Shown here: positions 1-11,523 of the stretch, piece by piece
How the letters are laid out: each line of letters begins with the position of its first letter
Position numbering within the stretch: the stretch's first letter is position 1
From: Rhodocyclaceae bacterium
GTDB taxonomy: Bacteria > Pseudomonadota > Gammaproteobacteria > Burkholderiales > Rhodocyclaceae
Direction: 5' to 3'
DNA length: 35,257 nucleotides
NCBI GenBank assembly: GCA_030652245.1
Contig: JAUSBB010000051.1
Span: 1 to 35,257, forward strand
Program-made: the position numbers and the translations under genes
The notes under the pieces: generated by a model
Told to the model about the DNA's origin: nothing
The model's input: the letters and a program-made list of their open reading frames with translations, nothing else
Databases searched by the model: none

Positions 1-785
1 GTCTTGCCTATGTTGGCGCCCGGGGCCATGCCCAGGCCGCCTACCAGACCGGCGATTTCGTCCGAAAGAATATCGCCGAACAGGTTGGTGGTGACGAGCA
101 CGTCGAACTGCCACGGGTTCATCACCAGTTTCATGGCGCAGGCGTCGACGATGATCTCCTCCATGATGACCTTGTCCTGGTACTCGGCGGCATGAATCTG
201 CCGCGCGGTTTCGAGGAAGATGCCGGTCAGCGCCTTCATGATGTTGGCCTTGTGCACCACCGTCACCTTTTTGCGGCCATGCTTGACGGCGTAGTCGAAG
301 GCGAAGCGGCAGATGCGCCGGCAGCCCTGGCGGGTGTTGACGCCGGTGGACATGCCTATCGCATGGGGGTCGCCGTCCACCGGGATGAAGTGCTCGTAGC
401 CCATGTAGAGGCCTTCGTTGTTCTCGCGCACCAGCACCAGATCGATGTTGTCGTAGCGGCCGCCGGGTATGACCGTCTTGCCCGGCCGCAGGTTGGCGTA
501 GAGCTTGAATTCCTCGCGCAGGCGCACGTTCGACGAGCGGTAGCCTCCGCCGATCGGAGTTTCCAGCGGCCCTTTCAAGGCCAGGCGGGTGCTGCGTATG
601 CTCTCGATGCAGGCCGGGGGCAGGGGGTCGCCGCAGGTGGTGACGCCATCCAGACCGGCAGTCTGCCGGTCCCAGTCGAAGGGGGCGTCAAGGGCGTCGA
701 GCGCTGCAAGAGTGGCCGCGGTGATTTCCGGGCCAATGCCATCGCCGGGAATCAGCGTGGCGCGAATACGGTTAGCTGCAGTCAC
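1..785 (-). CDS. NAD-type isocitrate dehydrogenase, 3' end cut by window
   Basis: Isocitrate/isopropylmalate dehydrogenase family, probably the decarboxylating isocitrate dehydrogenase of the TCA cycle (cytoplasmic). About 261 codons are visible and the C-terminus lies outside the window. Translation shows the N-terminal IPGDGIGPEI, the substrate-binding segment GGGYRSSNVRLREEFKLYAN, RENNEGLYMGYEH, VHKANIMK and the metal-binding TTNLFGDILSDEIAGLVGG. The RENNEG segment resembles the RENTEG of NAD-isocitrate dehydrogenases rather than the RELTGG of LeuB, which decides the call. The start is GTG at 785, preceded by GGAGG 8 bases upstream. It follows the lipoprotein gene by 77 bases on the same strand. 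A tartrate or homoisocitrate dehydrogenase role is less likely but cannot be excluded from a partial sequence. Confidence 0.85.
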   Translation of the reverse strand, partial: MTAANRIRATLIPGDGIGPEITAATLAALDALDAPFDWDRQTAGLDGVTTCGDPLPPACIESIRSTRLALKGPLETPIGGGYRSSNVRLREEFKLYANLRPGKTVIPGGRYDNIDLVLVRENNEGLYMGYEHFIPVDGDPHAIGMSTGVNTRQGCRRICRFAFDYAVKHGRKKVTVVHKANIMKALTGIFLETARQIHAAEYQDKVIMEEIIVDACAMKLVMNPWQFDVLVTTNLFGDILSDEIAGLVGGLGMAPGANIGK

Positions 786-843
786 TGGACGGTCCTCCAC
801 GCGTTGATATTGTCCGCGGATTTTACCGGTGATAACTTTCAAT

Positions 844-863
844 CGCCCGCCCCCTTCGCCCCC
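844..863 (+). repeat. GC-rich 20-base repeat, copy 1 (inverted relative to 2385-2404)
   Basis: The sequence CGCCCGCCCCCTTCGCCCCC ends at the stop codon of the lipoprotein gene. The same 20 bases occur on the opposite strand at 2385-2404, directly downstream of ppc. Both copies therefore flank a stop codon. Confidence 0.6.
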
Positions 864-1684
864 TATTTTTTCTCTTCGTCGTCGCCAGCCGGGCCGCGCC
901 GACGGGGGCCGCTGCCATCCTGTTTCTGGCGCGGCCGGTCGTCGCGTTCCGTGTGCGGACTGCCGCCTTGTTCCGGGGCGGGGCGCACTTCGCGCTCAAT
1001 GCGCGTTTCTTCTCGGCGCTCGATGCGCGGTTCGTCACGGCGCTCGAAGCGCGGCTCGCCGCGGCGCTCCGGACGCATCTCGTTGCTTTCCTGCGCAGGC
1101 CGCCGACTTTCGCGTTCATACCCGGGGGTGGGGGCGACATTGCGCTCAAGTAGCGGGGGGCGACCGGGGGGCGGCTGAAAAGCGGGGGCGGGTTCGCTGC
1201 GCTGGATGATTTGTCCCTGCGGGAAGCCTTGCACTGGGGGTTCGGCGCGGTGGATGACGGGTGCGGGCGGTTCGCTGCGCTGGATGATCTGCCCTTGCGG
1301 GTAGCCTTGGGCGGGTGGGCGCACGGCGGGCGGGGCGGGGCGCGGCTCCTGCCGCATCCGCGAGTCCTGCTCCCAGCGGCCGCCCTGTTGCCGCCAGTGG
1401 TCGCCATGGCGTTCCCAGCGGTGCGGCGCCCAATAGTAGCCGGGGCGTGGTGCTTCCCAGCGGCCCGGCACCCAGACGTAGCGCACGCCGCCCCAGTTCC
1501 AGAAACCGCTGATCCAGACATAGCCCGTCACCGGCGGGGCGCCGTAGTACTCATACTGCGGTGGCGGCGGCGCCACGCGTACGACGGGCTGGTCGTAATA
1601 GGGATCCTGGACCGGATAGGTCATGCAGGCGCTCAGCAATACCGAGGCGCCGGCCAGTGTCGTCAGTAGCAGCTTGCCCTTCAT
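863..1684 (-). CDS. WxxGxW-repeat lipoprotein with charged low-complexity tail
   Basis: A 273-residue predicted outer-membrane lipoprotein of unknown function. It has a signal peptide ending in the lipobox LLSAC (Cys20). Residues about 50-105 carry aromatic repeats of the YVWISGFWNW / YVWVPGRWE / YYWAPHRWE type, as in the YXWGXW-repeat family common in betaproteobacteria. The second half is Pro/Gln-rich with a duplicated PQGQIIQRSEP segment, then a run of alternating Arg and Glu repeats (about residues 205-245), and ends DDEEKK. A ribosome site AAAGGA precedes the ATG at 1684. The gene stands alone between the DsrC-like gene and isocitrate dehydrogenase. The aromatic repeats suggest surface or periplasmic binding, but no ligand can be named. 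Confidence 0.8.
   Translation of the reverse strand: MKGKLLLTTLAGASVLLSACMTYPVQDPYYDQPVVRVAPPPPQYEYYGAPPVTGYVWISGFWNWGGVRYVWVPGRWEAPRPGYYWAPHRWERHGDHWRQQGGRWEQDSRMRQEPRPAPPAVRPPAQGYPQGQIIQRSEPPAPVIHRAEPPVQGFPQGQIIQRSEPAPAFQPPPGRPPLLERNVAPTPGYERESRRPAQESNEMRPERRGEPRFERRDEPRIERREETRIEREVRPAPEQGGSPHTERDDRPRQKQDGSGPRRRGPAGDDEEKK
1209..1305 (-). repeat. Direct repeat inside the lipoprotein gene
   Basis: Two near-identical segments of about 30 bases, roughly 70 bases apart, encode the two copies of PQGQIIQRSEP. The copies lie at about 1198-1232 and 1272-1305. They differ at a few silent or conservative positions, consistent with an internal duplication in a low-complexity region. Confidence 0.6.
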
Positions 1685-1815
1685 GGTGCTGTCCTTTCTT
1701 GCGGAAAACCGGATTCGAGCGGGGAAAACGTCGTCAGCTTACACAACGCCAGCCCGCTCCGGCCGATATACGCCCAGGCAGGACAGTTACAAACTATTGC
1801 AGATGAAAGCGCAGG

Positions 1816-2181
1816 TCAGTGACTGCTGCCGAAGGACGGGTCAAGCGTTCCGGGCGGCAGTGGCAGGCCGGCAATGCGGCTCGCCTGGGCGATCGGGCCA
1901 TGGGGAAACAACGCGTACAAACGGCGGCGATCGACGTGGCCGAACAGCTTGTGCTCCAGTTCATGCAGCAACTCCCTGGCGTTTGCCGTGTTGCCCGCGG
2001 CGCGGAAATGGTGGCGCAAATGGAAAATCACCAGCCAATGGTCGTCTTCGAGAATCACGCCCTCCGCCTCGGCCAGTCGCGCGGCCACGAGCGGAGACCA
2101 ATGTTCGAGACTGAACAAGTTGCCGTCCGGATCGACTTCCGCCAGTCGCTGGTTGTCCACATATTTGTTGATGTCGAGCAT
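1816..2181 (-). CDS. DsrC/TusE-family protein without cysteines
   Basis: A 121-residue member of the DsrC/TusE/DsvC family, recognised from the N-terminal DPDGNLFSLEHWSPLVA, the central DDHWLVIFHLRHHF and the C-terminal LYALFPHGPIAQASRIAGLP. TusE and DsrC carry sulfur on one or two C-terminal cysteines. Here the usual GCV position reads GTL and the whole protein has no cysteine, so persulfide transfer by the known mechanism is not possible. Cysteine-free homologues have been proposed to be regulatory; that role is inference here. The start at 2181 is chosen because AGGAGG lies just upstream, family alignment begins here, and two upstream ATGs (2211, 2238) fall inside the candidate promoter. 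No tus or dsr genes are nearby. Confidence 0.8.
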   Translation of the reverse strand: MLDINKYVDNQRLAEVDPDGNLFSLEHWSPLVAARLAEAEGVILEDDHWLVIFHLRHHFRAAGNTANARELLHELEHKLFGHVDRRRLYALFPHGPIAQASRIAGLPLPPGTLDPSFGSSH

Positions 2182-2213
2182 GATTTCCTCCTCTGCTGGG
2201 CGGTGATTCATTG

Positions 2214-2243
2214 ATAGCAGAGTTATCCGAGTAATCAAGTCAA
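2214..2243 (-). promoter_or_regulatory. Candidate sigma-70 promoter of the DsrC-like gene
   Basis: On the minus strand TTGACT is followed after 18 bases by TGCTAT, about 30 bases upstream of the chosen start. The surrounding region is AT-richer than its neighbours. Spacing is one base longer than the optimum. Confidence 0.4.
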
Positions 2244-2363
2244 CTTAACGTGAAGATACAGCGTTTGCGCCGGGCCGCCCCAAGCAAACGCGGCACGCGG
2301 CGCCAGCCGCAACCCGCTCCCGACCTTGAACGGGGGCACCCCGTAATAAACGAGCAAAGCGAG

Positions 2364-2390
2364 CAGATAAGAACCCCCTGAGAGGGGGGC
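2364..2390 (-). terminator. Hairpin downstream of ppc, possible terminator
   Basis: On the minus strand CCCCCT, loop CTC, AGGGGG is followed by TTCTTAT. The stem is short (6 bp) and the T-tract weak, so it could be a REP-like repeat end rather than a true terminator. It starts about 20 bases after the ppc stop codon. Confidence 0.35.
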
Positions 2391-2404
2391 GAAGGGGGCG
2401 GGCG
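2385..2404 (-). repeat. GC-rich 20-base repeat, copy 2
   Basis: Reverse complement of the 20 bases at 844-863. It sits between the ppc stop codon and the adjacent hairpin, and is probably part of a dispersed GC-rich repeat that includes the hairpin. Confidence 0.6.
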
Positions 2405-2409
2405 TTAAC

Positions 2410-5232
<2,823 letters not shown>

Positions 5233-5259
5233 GGTTTTCCTGTCCACGGAATCGTCAAA

Positions 5260-6186
5260 GTGAATTCCACGCCCGATCAAATTGTTATCGCCACCCGTGA
5301 ATCGCGCCTGGCCCTTTGGCAGGCGGAACATGTGCGCGGCCTTTTGCGCAAATTATATCCGTCCTGTCGGGTCGAACTGCTGGGCATGACGACGCGCGGC
5401 GACCAGATCCTCGACCGGCCGCTGGCCAAGGTCGGCGGCAAGGGTTTGTTTGTCAAAGAACTGGAAACGGCGTTGTTCGACCGGAGCGCCGACATTGCCG
5501 TGCATTCGATGAAGGACGTGCCGATGCAACTGGCGCCGGAATTCGCGCTGGTGGCGATCGGGCCGCGCGAAGTGCCGCTCGATGCCTTCGTGTCGAACAA
5601 ATATGCCTGCCTGGCAGACCTGCCGCCGGGCGCGGTGGTCGGCACCTCAAGTCTGCGCCGCGAGGCGCAATTGCACGCCAATTACCCCTATCTGGCCGTG
5701 ACCAGTCTGCGCGGCAATCTGGACACGCGGCTGCGCAAGCTGGATGAAGGGCAATACGACGCCATCATCCTGGCGGCCGCCGGCCTGACTCGCCTTGGTC
5801 TGGGCGAGCGCATTCGCGCGGTGCTTCCCGCCGAGTCATCGCTGCCCGCCGCCGGTCAGGGTGCGCTGGGCATCGAGGCGTTGTCCGCCCGGCCCGAAGT
5901 GGCTGCCTGGATGCAACCCTTGAACGATGCCGCGACGGCGGCCTGCGTGCGTGCCGAACGGGCCGTCTCGCGGGCGCTGGCCGGGAGCTGCGAAGTGCCG
6001 CTGGGCGCCTACGCGGAATTTGCCGCCGGCCAACTGATGCTGCGCGGATTGGTTGCGACGCCCGACGGCACGCGCATCGCGCGCGCCGAGAAGCGCGGGC
6101 CGGCGCTTGATCCCGAAGCCTTGGGCCTCGCGCTGGTCGCCGATCTGCGCGCCCAGGGCGCTGATGAGATTTTGGCGTCGCTGTGA
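5260..6186 (+). CDS. hemC: Porphobilinogen deaminase (hydroxymethylbilane synthase)
   Basis: A 308-residue cytoplasmic enzyme that joins four porphobilinogens into hydroxymethylbilane in tetrapyrrole synthesis. Visible signatures: [13 protein letters not shown] at the N-terminus, [34 protein letters not shown], and the dipyrromethane cofactor cysteine in [13 protein letters not shown]. Length matches the family (about 310). The start is GTG at 5260, with only a weak GGA upstream. It is the first gene of hemC-hemD-hemX-hemY, and its stop overlaps the hemD start (GTGA). Confidence 0.97.
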   Translation: MNSTPDQIVIATRESRLALWQAEHVRGLLRKLYPSCRVELLGMTTRGDQILDRPLAKVGGKGLFVKELETALFDRSADIAVHSMKDVPMQLAPEFALVAIGPREVPLDAFVSNKYACLADLPPGAVVGTSSLRREAQLHANYPYLAVTSLRGNLDTRLRKLDEGQYDAIILAAAGLTRLGLGERIRAVLPAESSLPAAGQGALGIEALSARPEVAAWMQPLNDAATAACVRAERAVSRALAGSCEVPLGAYAEFAAGQLMLRGLVATPDGTRIARAEKRGPALDPEALGLALVADLRAQGADEILASL

Positions 6187-6953
6187 TCCCGGTGCGACCG
6201 CTTGCGGGAAAAAATATTGTGGTAACGCGGCCCGCCGGGCAAGCGACGCACCTCGCCGAAGCCCTGATCGACCTGGGCGCGCAGCCGGTGCTCTTTCCCG
6301 TGCTGGCCATCGCGGACGTCGCCGATGTGACGCCGGTTCTCGATGCGGCGATCCGGCTCGACGCGTATGACTGGGCGGTGTTCGTCAGTCCCAATGCCGT
6401 CGAGAAGGCGCTGGCGGTGGTGTTGTCGCACCGCACATGGCCTGCCGCTGTGCGCGTCGCCACCGTCGGCCACAGCAGCGAAGCGGCGCTGGCGGGTCAT
6501 GGCATCCGCGATGTGGTCGCGCCAGAGGAGCGCTTTGATTCCGAGGCCTTGCTCGAACTGCCGCCGTTTGCGGACATGACCGGCCAGCGCGTGATCATCT
6601 TTCGCGGCGACGGCGGCCGCGACCTGTTTGGCGATACCTTGAAAGCGCGCGGCGCCGCGGTGGATTATGTCGTTTGCTATCGCCGCGCCAAACCGGCGCT
6701 CGACCCGGCGCCGCTGCTCAAACTGTGGGGCGACGGTCATCTGGACGCGCTGACCGTGACCAGCAGCGAGGGGCTGCGCAACCTGTACGAAATGGTCGGC
6801 AAGCTGGGCCAAAGCTGGCTCAAGAAGACGCCGACCTTCGTCCCCCATGCGCGCATCGCCGAGCAGGCGCGCGCACTCGGCCTGACTCGGGTTATTCTGA
6901 CCGGCCCGGCCGACGCCGGTTTGCTGGCCGGGCTGGCCGAATATTTTTCCTGA
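6183..6953 (+). CDS. hemD: Uroporphyrinogen-III synthase
   Basis: A 256-residue enzyme that cyclises hydroxymethylbilane with inversion of ring D to uroporphyrinogen III. The family is poorly conserved. Recognition rests on the N-terminal [13 protein letters not shown], the [12 protein letters not shown] segment, [12 protein letters not shown], the central [23 protein letters not shown] and [11 protein letters not shown], together with its place after hemC. The GTG start overlaps the hemC stop by four bases, implying translational coupling. The gene ends 12 bases before hemX. Confidence 0.95.
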   Translation: MIPVRPLAGKNIVVTRPAGQATHLAEALIDLGAQPVLFPVLAIADVADVTPVLDAAIRLDAYDWAVFVSPNAVEKALAVVLSHRTWPAAVRVATVGHSSEAALAGHGIRDVVAPEERFDSEALLELPPFADMTGQRVIIFRGDGGRDLFGDTLKARGAAVDYVVCYRRAKPALDPAPLLKLWGDGHLDALTVTSSEGLRNLYEMVGKLGQSWLKKTPTFVPHARIAEQARALGLTRVILTGPADAGLLAGLAEYFS

Positions 6954-6965
6954 GGCAATTTCATC

Positions 6966-8129
6966 ATGGCCGATTCAGTAAACGAAAAAGAGCTTGCCGA
7001 ACCCGCTGCCCCGCAGCCTGAGCAGCCCACGTCACCCGCTGCTGCCGGTAACCCGCGTCAGCCGGACGCCCGTCTGGCCATCGGGTTGGCCGCGCTGGCC
7101 TTGCTGGCGACGCTTGGCCTGGCCTGGTTTGCCTGGCAGGACAGTGAACGCCTCGCCGCGACCCGGCAGGATTTGTCACGCCGCCTGGCCGACAGCGAGG
7201 CCGTGCAACGCGAGGCGCTGGTCGGCGCCAAGCAGGACCGGGTGGCGCTCGACGCGCTGCAGGCCAAGGTGGGCGCGCTGGACGCCCGCGCCGCGGAAAT
7301 GCAAAGTCAGCAACTGGCGCTCGAAACGATGTACCAAGAGCTGTCGCGAGTGCGCGAGGATAGGTTGTTGGTCGAGATCGAACAGGATGTGGTGATGGCC
7401 GCGCAACAGTTGCAACTGGCCGGCAATGTCGCGGCGGCGCTGATCAGTCTGCAAGGGGCGGAGGCGCGCCTGGCGAAAAACGCCCAGCCGCAGTTTTTGC
7501 CGCTCAGAAAACTCCTCAACCGTGACATCGAGCGGCTGAAAGCCCTGCCGGGCGCCGATGTGCCGGGCATCGCCATGAAGCTCAACGACATTCTGGAAGC
7601 CGTGCCGCATCTGCCGCTCGCCTATGAACAGCGGCCCGCGCCGGCAGAGACCGTAAAACCGCCCAAGGCGGCGAAGCCAGGCAAGCCGCCCGCAGTGCCC
7701 GCGGCCACCGAGGCCGCTGACTTGCAGGCAAAGCCTTTCGACTGGCAGGCCATCGCTCAGGCCTGGTTGGCCGATTTGTGGCACGAAGTCCGTCAATTGG
7801 TGCGCATCGAACGGATCGATCGTCCGGATCCCGGCCTGCTGTCGCCCCGCGAAAGCCTGTTCCTGCGTGAAAATCTGCGGCTGCGGCTCTTGTCGGCTCG
7901 GCTGGGGCTGCTGGCGCGGGACGGCAGCAGTTTCGTCGCCGACCTCAAGCAGGCGGACGAGTGGCTCGAACGTTATTTCGATACCCGCGCGCCCGCCGTC
8001 GAGAATGCGCGGGCCACCCTGAAAAACCTGGCCAAACAGGAAGTCGGCGCCAAGCCGGTCGAGCTCAACGAAACCCTCGCCGCGCTGCGCAACTTCAAGC
8101 TCGGTCGTGACCGTGGCGCAACAAGGTAA
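6966..8129 (+). CDS. hemX: HemX-like inner-membrane protein
   Basis: A 387-residue protein of the HemX family, which is often annotated as uroporphyrinogen-III C-methyltransferase but lacks the methyltransferase fold. It has a Pro/Ala/Glu-rich cytoplasmic N-terminus of about 35 residues, one membrane segment (about 37-57), then a predicted coiled coil (about 60-125, regularly spaced leucines and charged residues) and a conserved C-terminal domain with QLQLAGNVAAALISLQGAE and SPRESLFLRENLRLRLLSARLGLLARD. The position between hemD and hemY is the standard one. A Pro/Ala-rich linker (about 218-250) splits the periplasmic part. The exact role in haem synthesis is not established. Confidence 0.88.
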   Translation: MADSVNEKELAEPAAPQPEQPTSPAAAGNPRQPDARLAIGLAALALLATLGLAWFAWQDSERLAATRQDLSRRLADSEAVQREALVGAKQDRVALDALQAKVGALDARAAEMQSQQLALETMYQELSRVREDRLLVEIEQDVVMAAQQLQLAGNVAAALISLQGAEARLAKNAQPQFLPLRKLLNRDIERLKALPGADVPGIAMKLNDILEAVPHLPLAYEQRPAPAETVKPPKAAKPGKPPAVPAATEAADLQAKPFDWQAIAQAWLADLWHEVRQLVRIERIDRPDPGLLSPRESLFLRENLRLRLLSARLGLLARDGSSFVADLKQADEWLERYFDTRAPAVENARATLKNLAKQEVGAKPVELNETLAALRNFKLGRDRGATR

Positions 8130-8135
8130 CCACGC

Positions 8136-9362
8136 ATGCGCGCCCTGTTCTGGTTGCTGACCCTCGCCGCGCTGGCCATTGGCCTGGCGCTGCTCGGCCG
8201 TGTTTCGGACGGCTATGTGCTCTGGGTGATCCCGCCCTGGCGTATCGAACTTTCGCTCAACCTGTTTGTGCTGGCGCAGCTTCTGGCGCTGGCGGTGGCG
8301 TATCTGCTGCTGCGGGCGATCAACAGCACGCTGAACCTGCCGCGCGTCGTTGGTGAGTTTCGCGCGCGGCGGGCGCGCTTGCGCGATGAACGCGCGGCTA
8401 CCGAAGCCCTGCGCCTGTTATGGGAGGGCCGTTACGGCCATGCCCTGAAGAGCGCGGAAAAGGTGAATTTTGGCGGTGGCGGGACGGCGTCAGCCGGCGT
8501 GCTGGCATCGCTGGTTGGCCTGAAGGCGGCATATGCCTTGCACGATCCGGCGCGCATCGCCGTATGGGGGTCGCGGGCCCGTGCCAGCACGCCCGACAAG
8601 AATGACTGGCGTGCCGCGCGCCTGATGACCGAGGCCGAACTGGCGCTCGATGCGCGGGATTTCGATGCCGCCCAGGCCGCGCTGGATGAACTGACGCCCA
8701 AGGAGCGCCGGCAGATTTCGGCGCAGCGTTTGGGACTGCGCCTGGCGCAAGGCCGCAACGAATGGAGCGAGGTGTTGCGCACCACGCGCCAGCTCGAAAA
8801 GCACAAGGTGCTCTCCGCCGCGCAGGCGTTGCCCCTGCGTTTGCGTGCCCAGCACGGCATCCTCGACAGCCTGGAGGGCGAGCCGGCGCAACTGGCGCGT
8901 CACTGGCAGGGCATGCCGGCGACCGAGCGACTCGACCTGCCGCTGGCGCAACGCGTTGCGCGGGCGCTGGGCAGCGCCGGTGTCTGCACCGAAAGCGCTC
9001 GCCTGATCGAGGATTATCTCGACGAGCAATGGGAATCGGCGCTGCTGGAGGACTACGTCAATTGCGCCGGCGGCGACGTGCTCGGCCGCATCGCGCATTG
9101 CGAGAAATGGCTGCACGAGCAGCCGAACGACGCTGCGCTGCTGCTGGCGCTGGGCCGGTTGTGCGCGCGCCAGCAACTCTGGGGCAAGGCGCAGAGTTAT
9201 CTGGAGGCGTCCCTGGCCGTGGCATCAACTTGCGCCGCGCATATCGAGCTGGCGCGGCTCTTCGATCACCTCGAACGCGTGGGCGAAGCCAACCAGCACT
9301 ATCGCGCCGCGGCCGACTGTCTGAATCAAACCCAGTCGCGCGGCGGCAGGACGTCGGTGTAG
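8136..9362 (+). CDS. hemY: HemY-like TPR membrane protein
   Basis: A 408-residue proteobacterial HemY, unrelated to protoporphyrinogen oxidase HemY of Gram-positives. It has two N-terminal membrane segments (about 3-24 and 40-62) with the conserved [17 protein letters not shown] between them, followed by TPR-type helices through to the C-terminus. It begins 6 bases after hemX. Residues about 110-120 (FGGGGTAS) are unusual for the family and coincide with a weak copy of the 24-base repeat described elsewhere. The last 37 bases overlap the 3' end of hemF on the opposite strand. It is thought to help organise late haem enzymes, but this is not shown by sequence. Confidence 0.9.
   Translation: MRALFWLLTLAALAIGLALLGRVSDGYVLWVIPPWRIELSLNLFVLAQLLALAVAYLLLRAINSTLNLPRVVGEFRARRARLRDERAATEALRLLWEGRYGHALKSAEKVNFGGGGTASAGVLASLVGLKAAYALHDPARIAVWGSRARASTPDKNDWRAARLMTEAELALDARDFDAAQAALDELTPKERRQISAQRLGLRLAQGRNEWSEVLRTTRQLEKHKVLSAAQALPLRLRAQHGILDSLEGEPAQLARHWQGMPATERLDLPLAQRVARALGSAGVCTESARLIEDYLDEQWESALLEDYVNCAGGDVLGRIAHCEKWLHEQPNDAALLLALGRLCARQQLWGKAQSYLEASLAVASTCAAHIELARLFDHLERVGEANQHYRAAADCLNQTQSRGGRTSV
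8466..8489 (+). repeat. Degenerate candidate copy of the 24-base motif (in hemY)
   Basis: Matches the consensus at 20 of 24 positions, with perfect agreement over the last 13. It is read in the same frame as four of the sense copies. Weaker than the eight main copies and may be chance. Confidence 0.35.
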
Positions 9363-10252
9363 AGCTGATCCTCGGGTGACCCCGGTTCGGGACGCCAGTC
9401 GTAGCGCCATTTGACGACCGGCGGCAGCGACATCAGGATCGCCTCGGTGCGCCCGCCCGATTGCAGGCCGAAGAGCGTGCCGCGATCCCACACCAGATTG
9501 AATTCGACGTAACGGCCGCGCCGGTAGGCCTGGAAGTCGCGTTCGCGCTCGCCGTAAGCGATGTCGCGGCGGCGTGCGCAGATCGGCAGGTAGGCTGCGC
9601 TGAAACTATCGCCGACGCTCTTGGTCAGCGCGAAACAGCGGTCAAATGACCAAGGCGTGGAAGTGTCGCCGCCCGGGCCGCCCTCATTGAGATCATCGAA
9701 AAAGATGCCGCCGATGCCGCGTGGTTCGTTGCGGTGCTTGAGAAAAAAGTATTCGTCGCACCATTGCTTGTAGCGGGCATGCACGTCGTCACCGTAAGGC
9801 GCGAGTGCGTCGCGGCAGGCGCGGTGGAAGTGTTGGGCATCCTCGATAAAGCCGTAATACGGCGTGAGGTCCATGCCGCCGCCAAACCACCAGACGGGTG
9901 CTTCGCCATCCCGGGTGGCGATGAAGCAGCGCACGTTCAGGTGGGTGGTCGGGCAGTAGGGATTGCGCGGATGCAGCACCAGCGAAACCCCCAGTGCTTC
10001 CCAGCGCCGACCGGCCAGTTCCGGGCGGTGGGCGGTGGCGCTGGCGGGCAGGGCGTCGCCGGTGACGTGCGAGAAATTGACGCCGCCGCGCTCGAAGAAA
10101 CCGCCTCCCTCGATCAACAGGGAAACTCCGCCACCGCCCTGCGGGCGCGTCCACTCATCGCGGCGAAACGGTTGGCCGTCGAAAGCTTCCAGTGCAGCGA
10201 CGATGCGTTCCTGCAGACCGGTGAAATAGGTCTTGACGGCTGCGGCGTCCAT
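9326..10252 (-). CDS. hemF: Oxygen-dependent coproporphyrinogen-III oxidase
   Basis: A 308-residue cytoplasmic enzyme that uses O2 to decarboxylate two propionates of coproporphyrinogen III, giving protoporphyrinogen IX. Signatures: [92 protein letters not shown], and the C-terminal [19 protein letters not shown]. Length equals the family norm. Its ATG overlaps the purD stop by one base (TGATG), so it is the last gene of the purine run. It converges on hemY with overlapping coding ends. Presence of this enzyme indicates aerobic haem synthesis. Confidence 0.97.
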   Translation of the reverse strand: MDAAAVKTYFTGLQERIVAALEAFDGQPFRRDEWTRPQGGGGVSLLIEGGGFFERGGVNFSHVTGDALPASATAHRPELAGRRWEALGVSLVLHPRNPYCPTTHLNVRCFIATRDGEAPVWWFGGGMDLTPYYGFIEDAQHFHRACRDALAPYGDDVHARYKQWCDEYFFLKHRNEPRGIGGIFFDDLNEGGPGGDTSTPWSFDRCFALTKSVGDSFSAAYLPICARRRDIAYGERERDFQAYRRGRYVEFNLVWDRGTLFGLQSGGRTEAILMSLPPVVKWRYDWRPEPGSPEDQLYTDVLPPRDWV

Positions 10253-11520
10253 CAGCGCTTCAGCGCGCGATGCCCAATGTCGCGACGGAACTGCATGCCA
10301 TCGAAGCGGATGTCATCCGCGATTTCGTAAGCGCGCTTTTGCGCCGAGCGGACTGTGTCGCCAAGCGTGGTGACGCACAGCACGCGGCCGCCGGCGGTGA
10401 CGACGTGGCCGGTTTTTTCCGCCGTGCCGGCGTGAAAGACATGGCTGTCAGCGTCGGGTTTGCCGAGGCCCTGGATGACGTCGCCCTGGCGCGGGGTGTC
10501 GGGATAGTTGTGCGCGGCGAGCACGACGCCGAGCGCGACGCGACGATCCCAATCGGCCTCGACCCGGTCGAGATGGCCGTCGATGGCGGCGTCGATGAGC
10601 GCCACGAGGTCGCTTTTCAGCCGCAGCATGATCGGCTGGGTTTCCGGGTCGCCCATGCGGCAATTGAATTCGAGCACTTTCAGGCTGCCGTCCGGCTTGA
10701 TCATCAGGCCGGCGTAGAGGAAGCCGGTGAACAGGATGCCGTCCTGCTCCATGCCGTGGAGGGTCGGCATGATCACCTCGCGCATGACGCGGGCGTGGAT
10801 GGCGGGCGTCACCACCGGGGCCGGAGAATAGGCGCCCATGCCGCCGGTGTTGGGCCCTTCGTCGTTGTCCTTGAGGCGTTTATGGTCCTGGCTGGTGGCC
10901 AGCGCCAGCGCGTGGTGGCCATCGGCCAGGACGATGAAGCTGGCTTCCTCGCCGTCGAGAAATTCCTCGATCACGACGCGGCTGCCGGCGCTGCCGAGCT
11001 TGTTGCCGGACAGCATGTCGTCGATGGCGCGGTGCGCTTCGTCGGCGGACATGGCCACCACCACGCCCTTGCCGGCGGCGAGGCCATCGGCCTTGATGAC
11101 GATCGGCGCGCCTTCGGCATCGAGATAGGCGTGCGCGGCGGCGGCGTCGGTGAAAGTGCGGAACTTCGCCGTCGGAATATTGTGCCGGTGCATGAAGCGC
11201 TTGGCGAAGTCCTTCGAGCTTTCGAGCTGCGCGGCGGCCTGGGTGGGGCCGAAGATGCGGAGGCCGGCGGCGCGGAACGCATCGACCACCCCGGCGGCGA
11301 GCGGGGCCTCGGGACCGACGACGGTGGCGTGGATGGCGTTGGCTCGGGCGAAGGCCAGCAGATCGGGAATCGCCGTGAGCGGCAGGTTTTCGAGGCCGTC
11401 CTCATGCGCCGTGCCGGCGTTGCCGGGGGCGACATAGACCTTCTGCACCTTGGGCGACTGCGCCAGCCGCCAGGCCAGTGCATGCTCGCGGCCGCCGGAA
11501 CCGATGACCAATAGTTTCAT
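10252..11520 (-). CDS. purD: Phosphoribosylamine-glycine ligase (GAR synthetase)
   Basis: A 422-residue ATP-grasp enzyme that joins glycine to phosphoribosylamine, the second step of de novo purine synthesis. It shows the N-terminal [36 protein letters not shown], the ATP-grasp [18 protein letters not shown] and the metal-binding [14 protein letters not shown]. Length is normal. It lies three bases after purH and overlaps hemF by one base. Confidence 0.98.
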   Translation of the reverse strand: MKLLVIGSGGREHALAWRLAQSPKVQKVYVAPGNAGTAHEDGLENLPLTAIPDLLAFARANAIHATVVGPEAPLAAGVVDAFRAAGLRIFGPTQAAAQLESSKDFAKRFMHRHNIPTAKFRTFTDAAAAHAYLDAEGAPIVIKADGLAAGKGVVVAMSADEAHRAIDDMLSGNKLGSAGSRVVIEEFLDGEEASFIVLADGHHALALATSQDHKRLKDNDEGPNTGGMGAYSPAPVVTPAIHARVMREVIMPTLHGMEQDGILFTGFLYAGLMIKPDGSLKVLEFNCRMGDPETQPIMLRLKSDLVALIDAAIDGHLDRVEADWDRRVALGVVLAAHNYPDTPRQGDVIQGLGKPDADSHVFHAGTAEKTGHVVTAGGRVLCVTTLGDTVRSAQKRAYEIADDIRFDGMQFRRDIGHRALKR

Positions 11521-11523
11521 TGC

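Noticed and set aside
192-1178. Long plus-strand open frame opposite isocitrate dehydrogenase and the lipoprotein
   Set aside because: It spans two genes on the other strand, has low-complexity Arg/Ser composition and no recognisable domain.
2182-2238. Upstream ATG starts for the DsrC-like gene
   Set aside because: They overlap the candidate -10/-35 elements and add no conserved sequence; AGGAGG marks the start at 2181.
8040-8063. Further partial matches to the 24-base motif (8041, 10005 minus, 19226, 1101 minus)
   Set aside because: Each shares only 10-11 bases of the GTCGGCGC core and then diverges; in GC-rich coding DNA these are plausible by chance.
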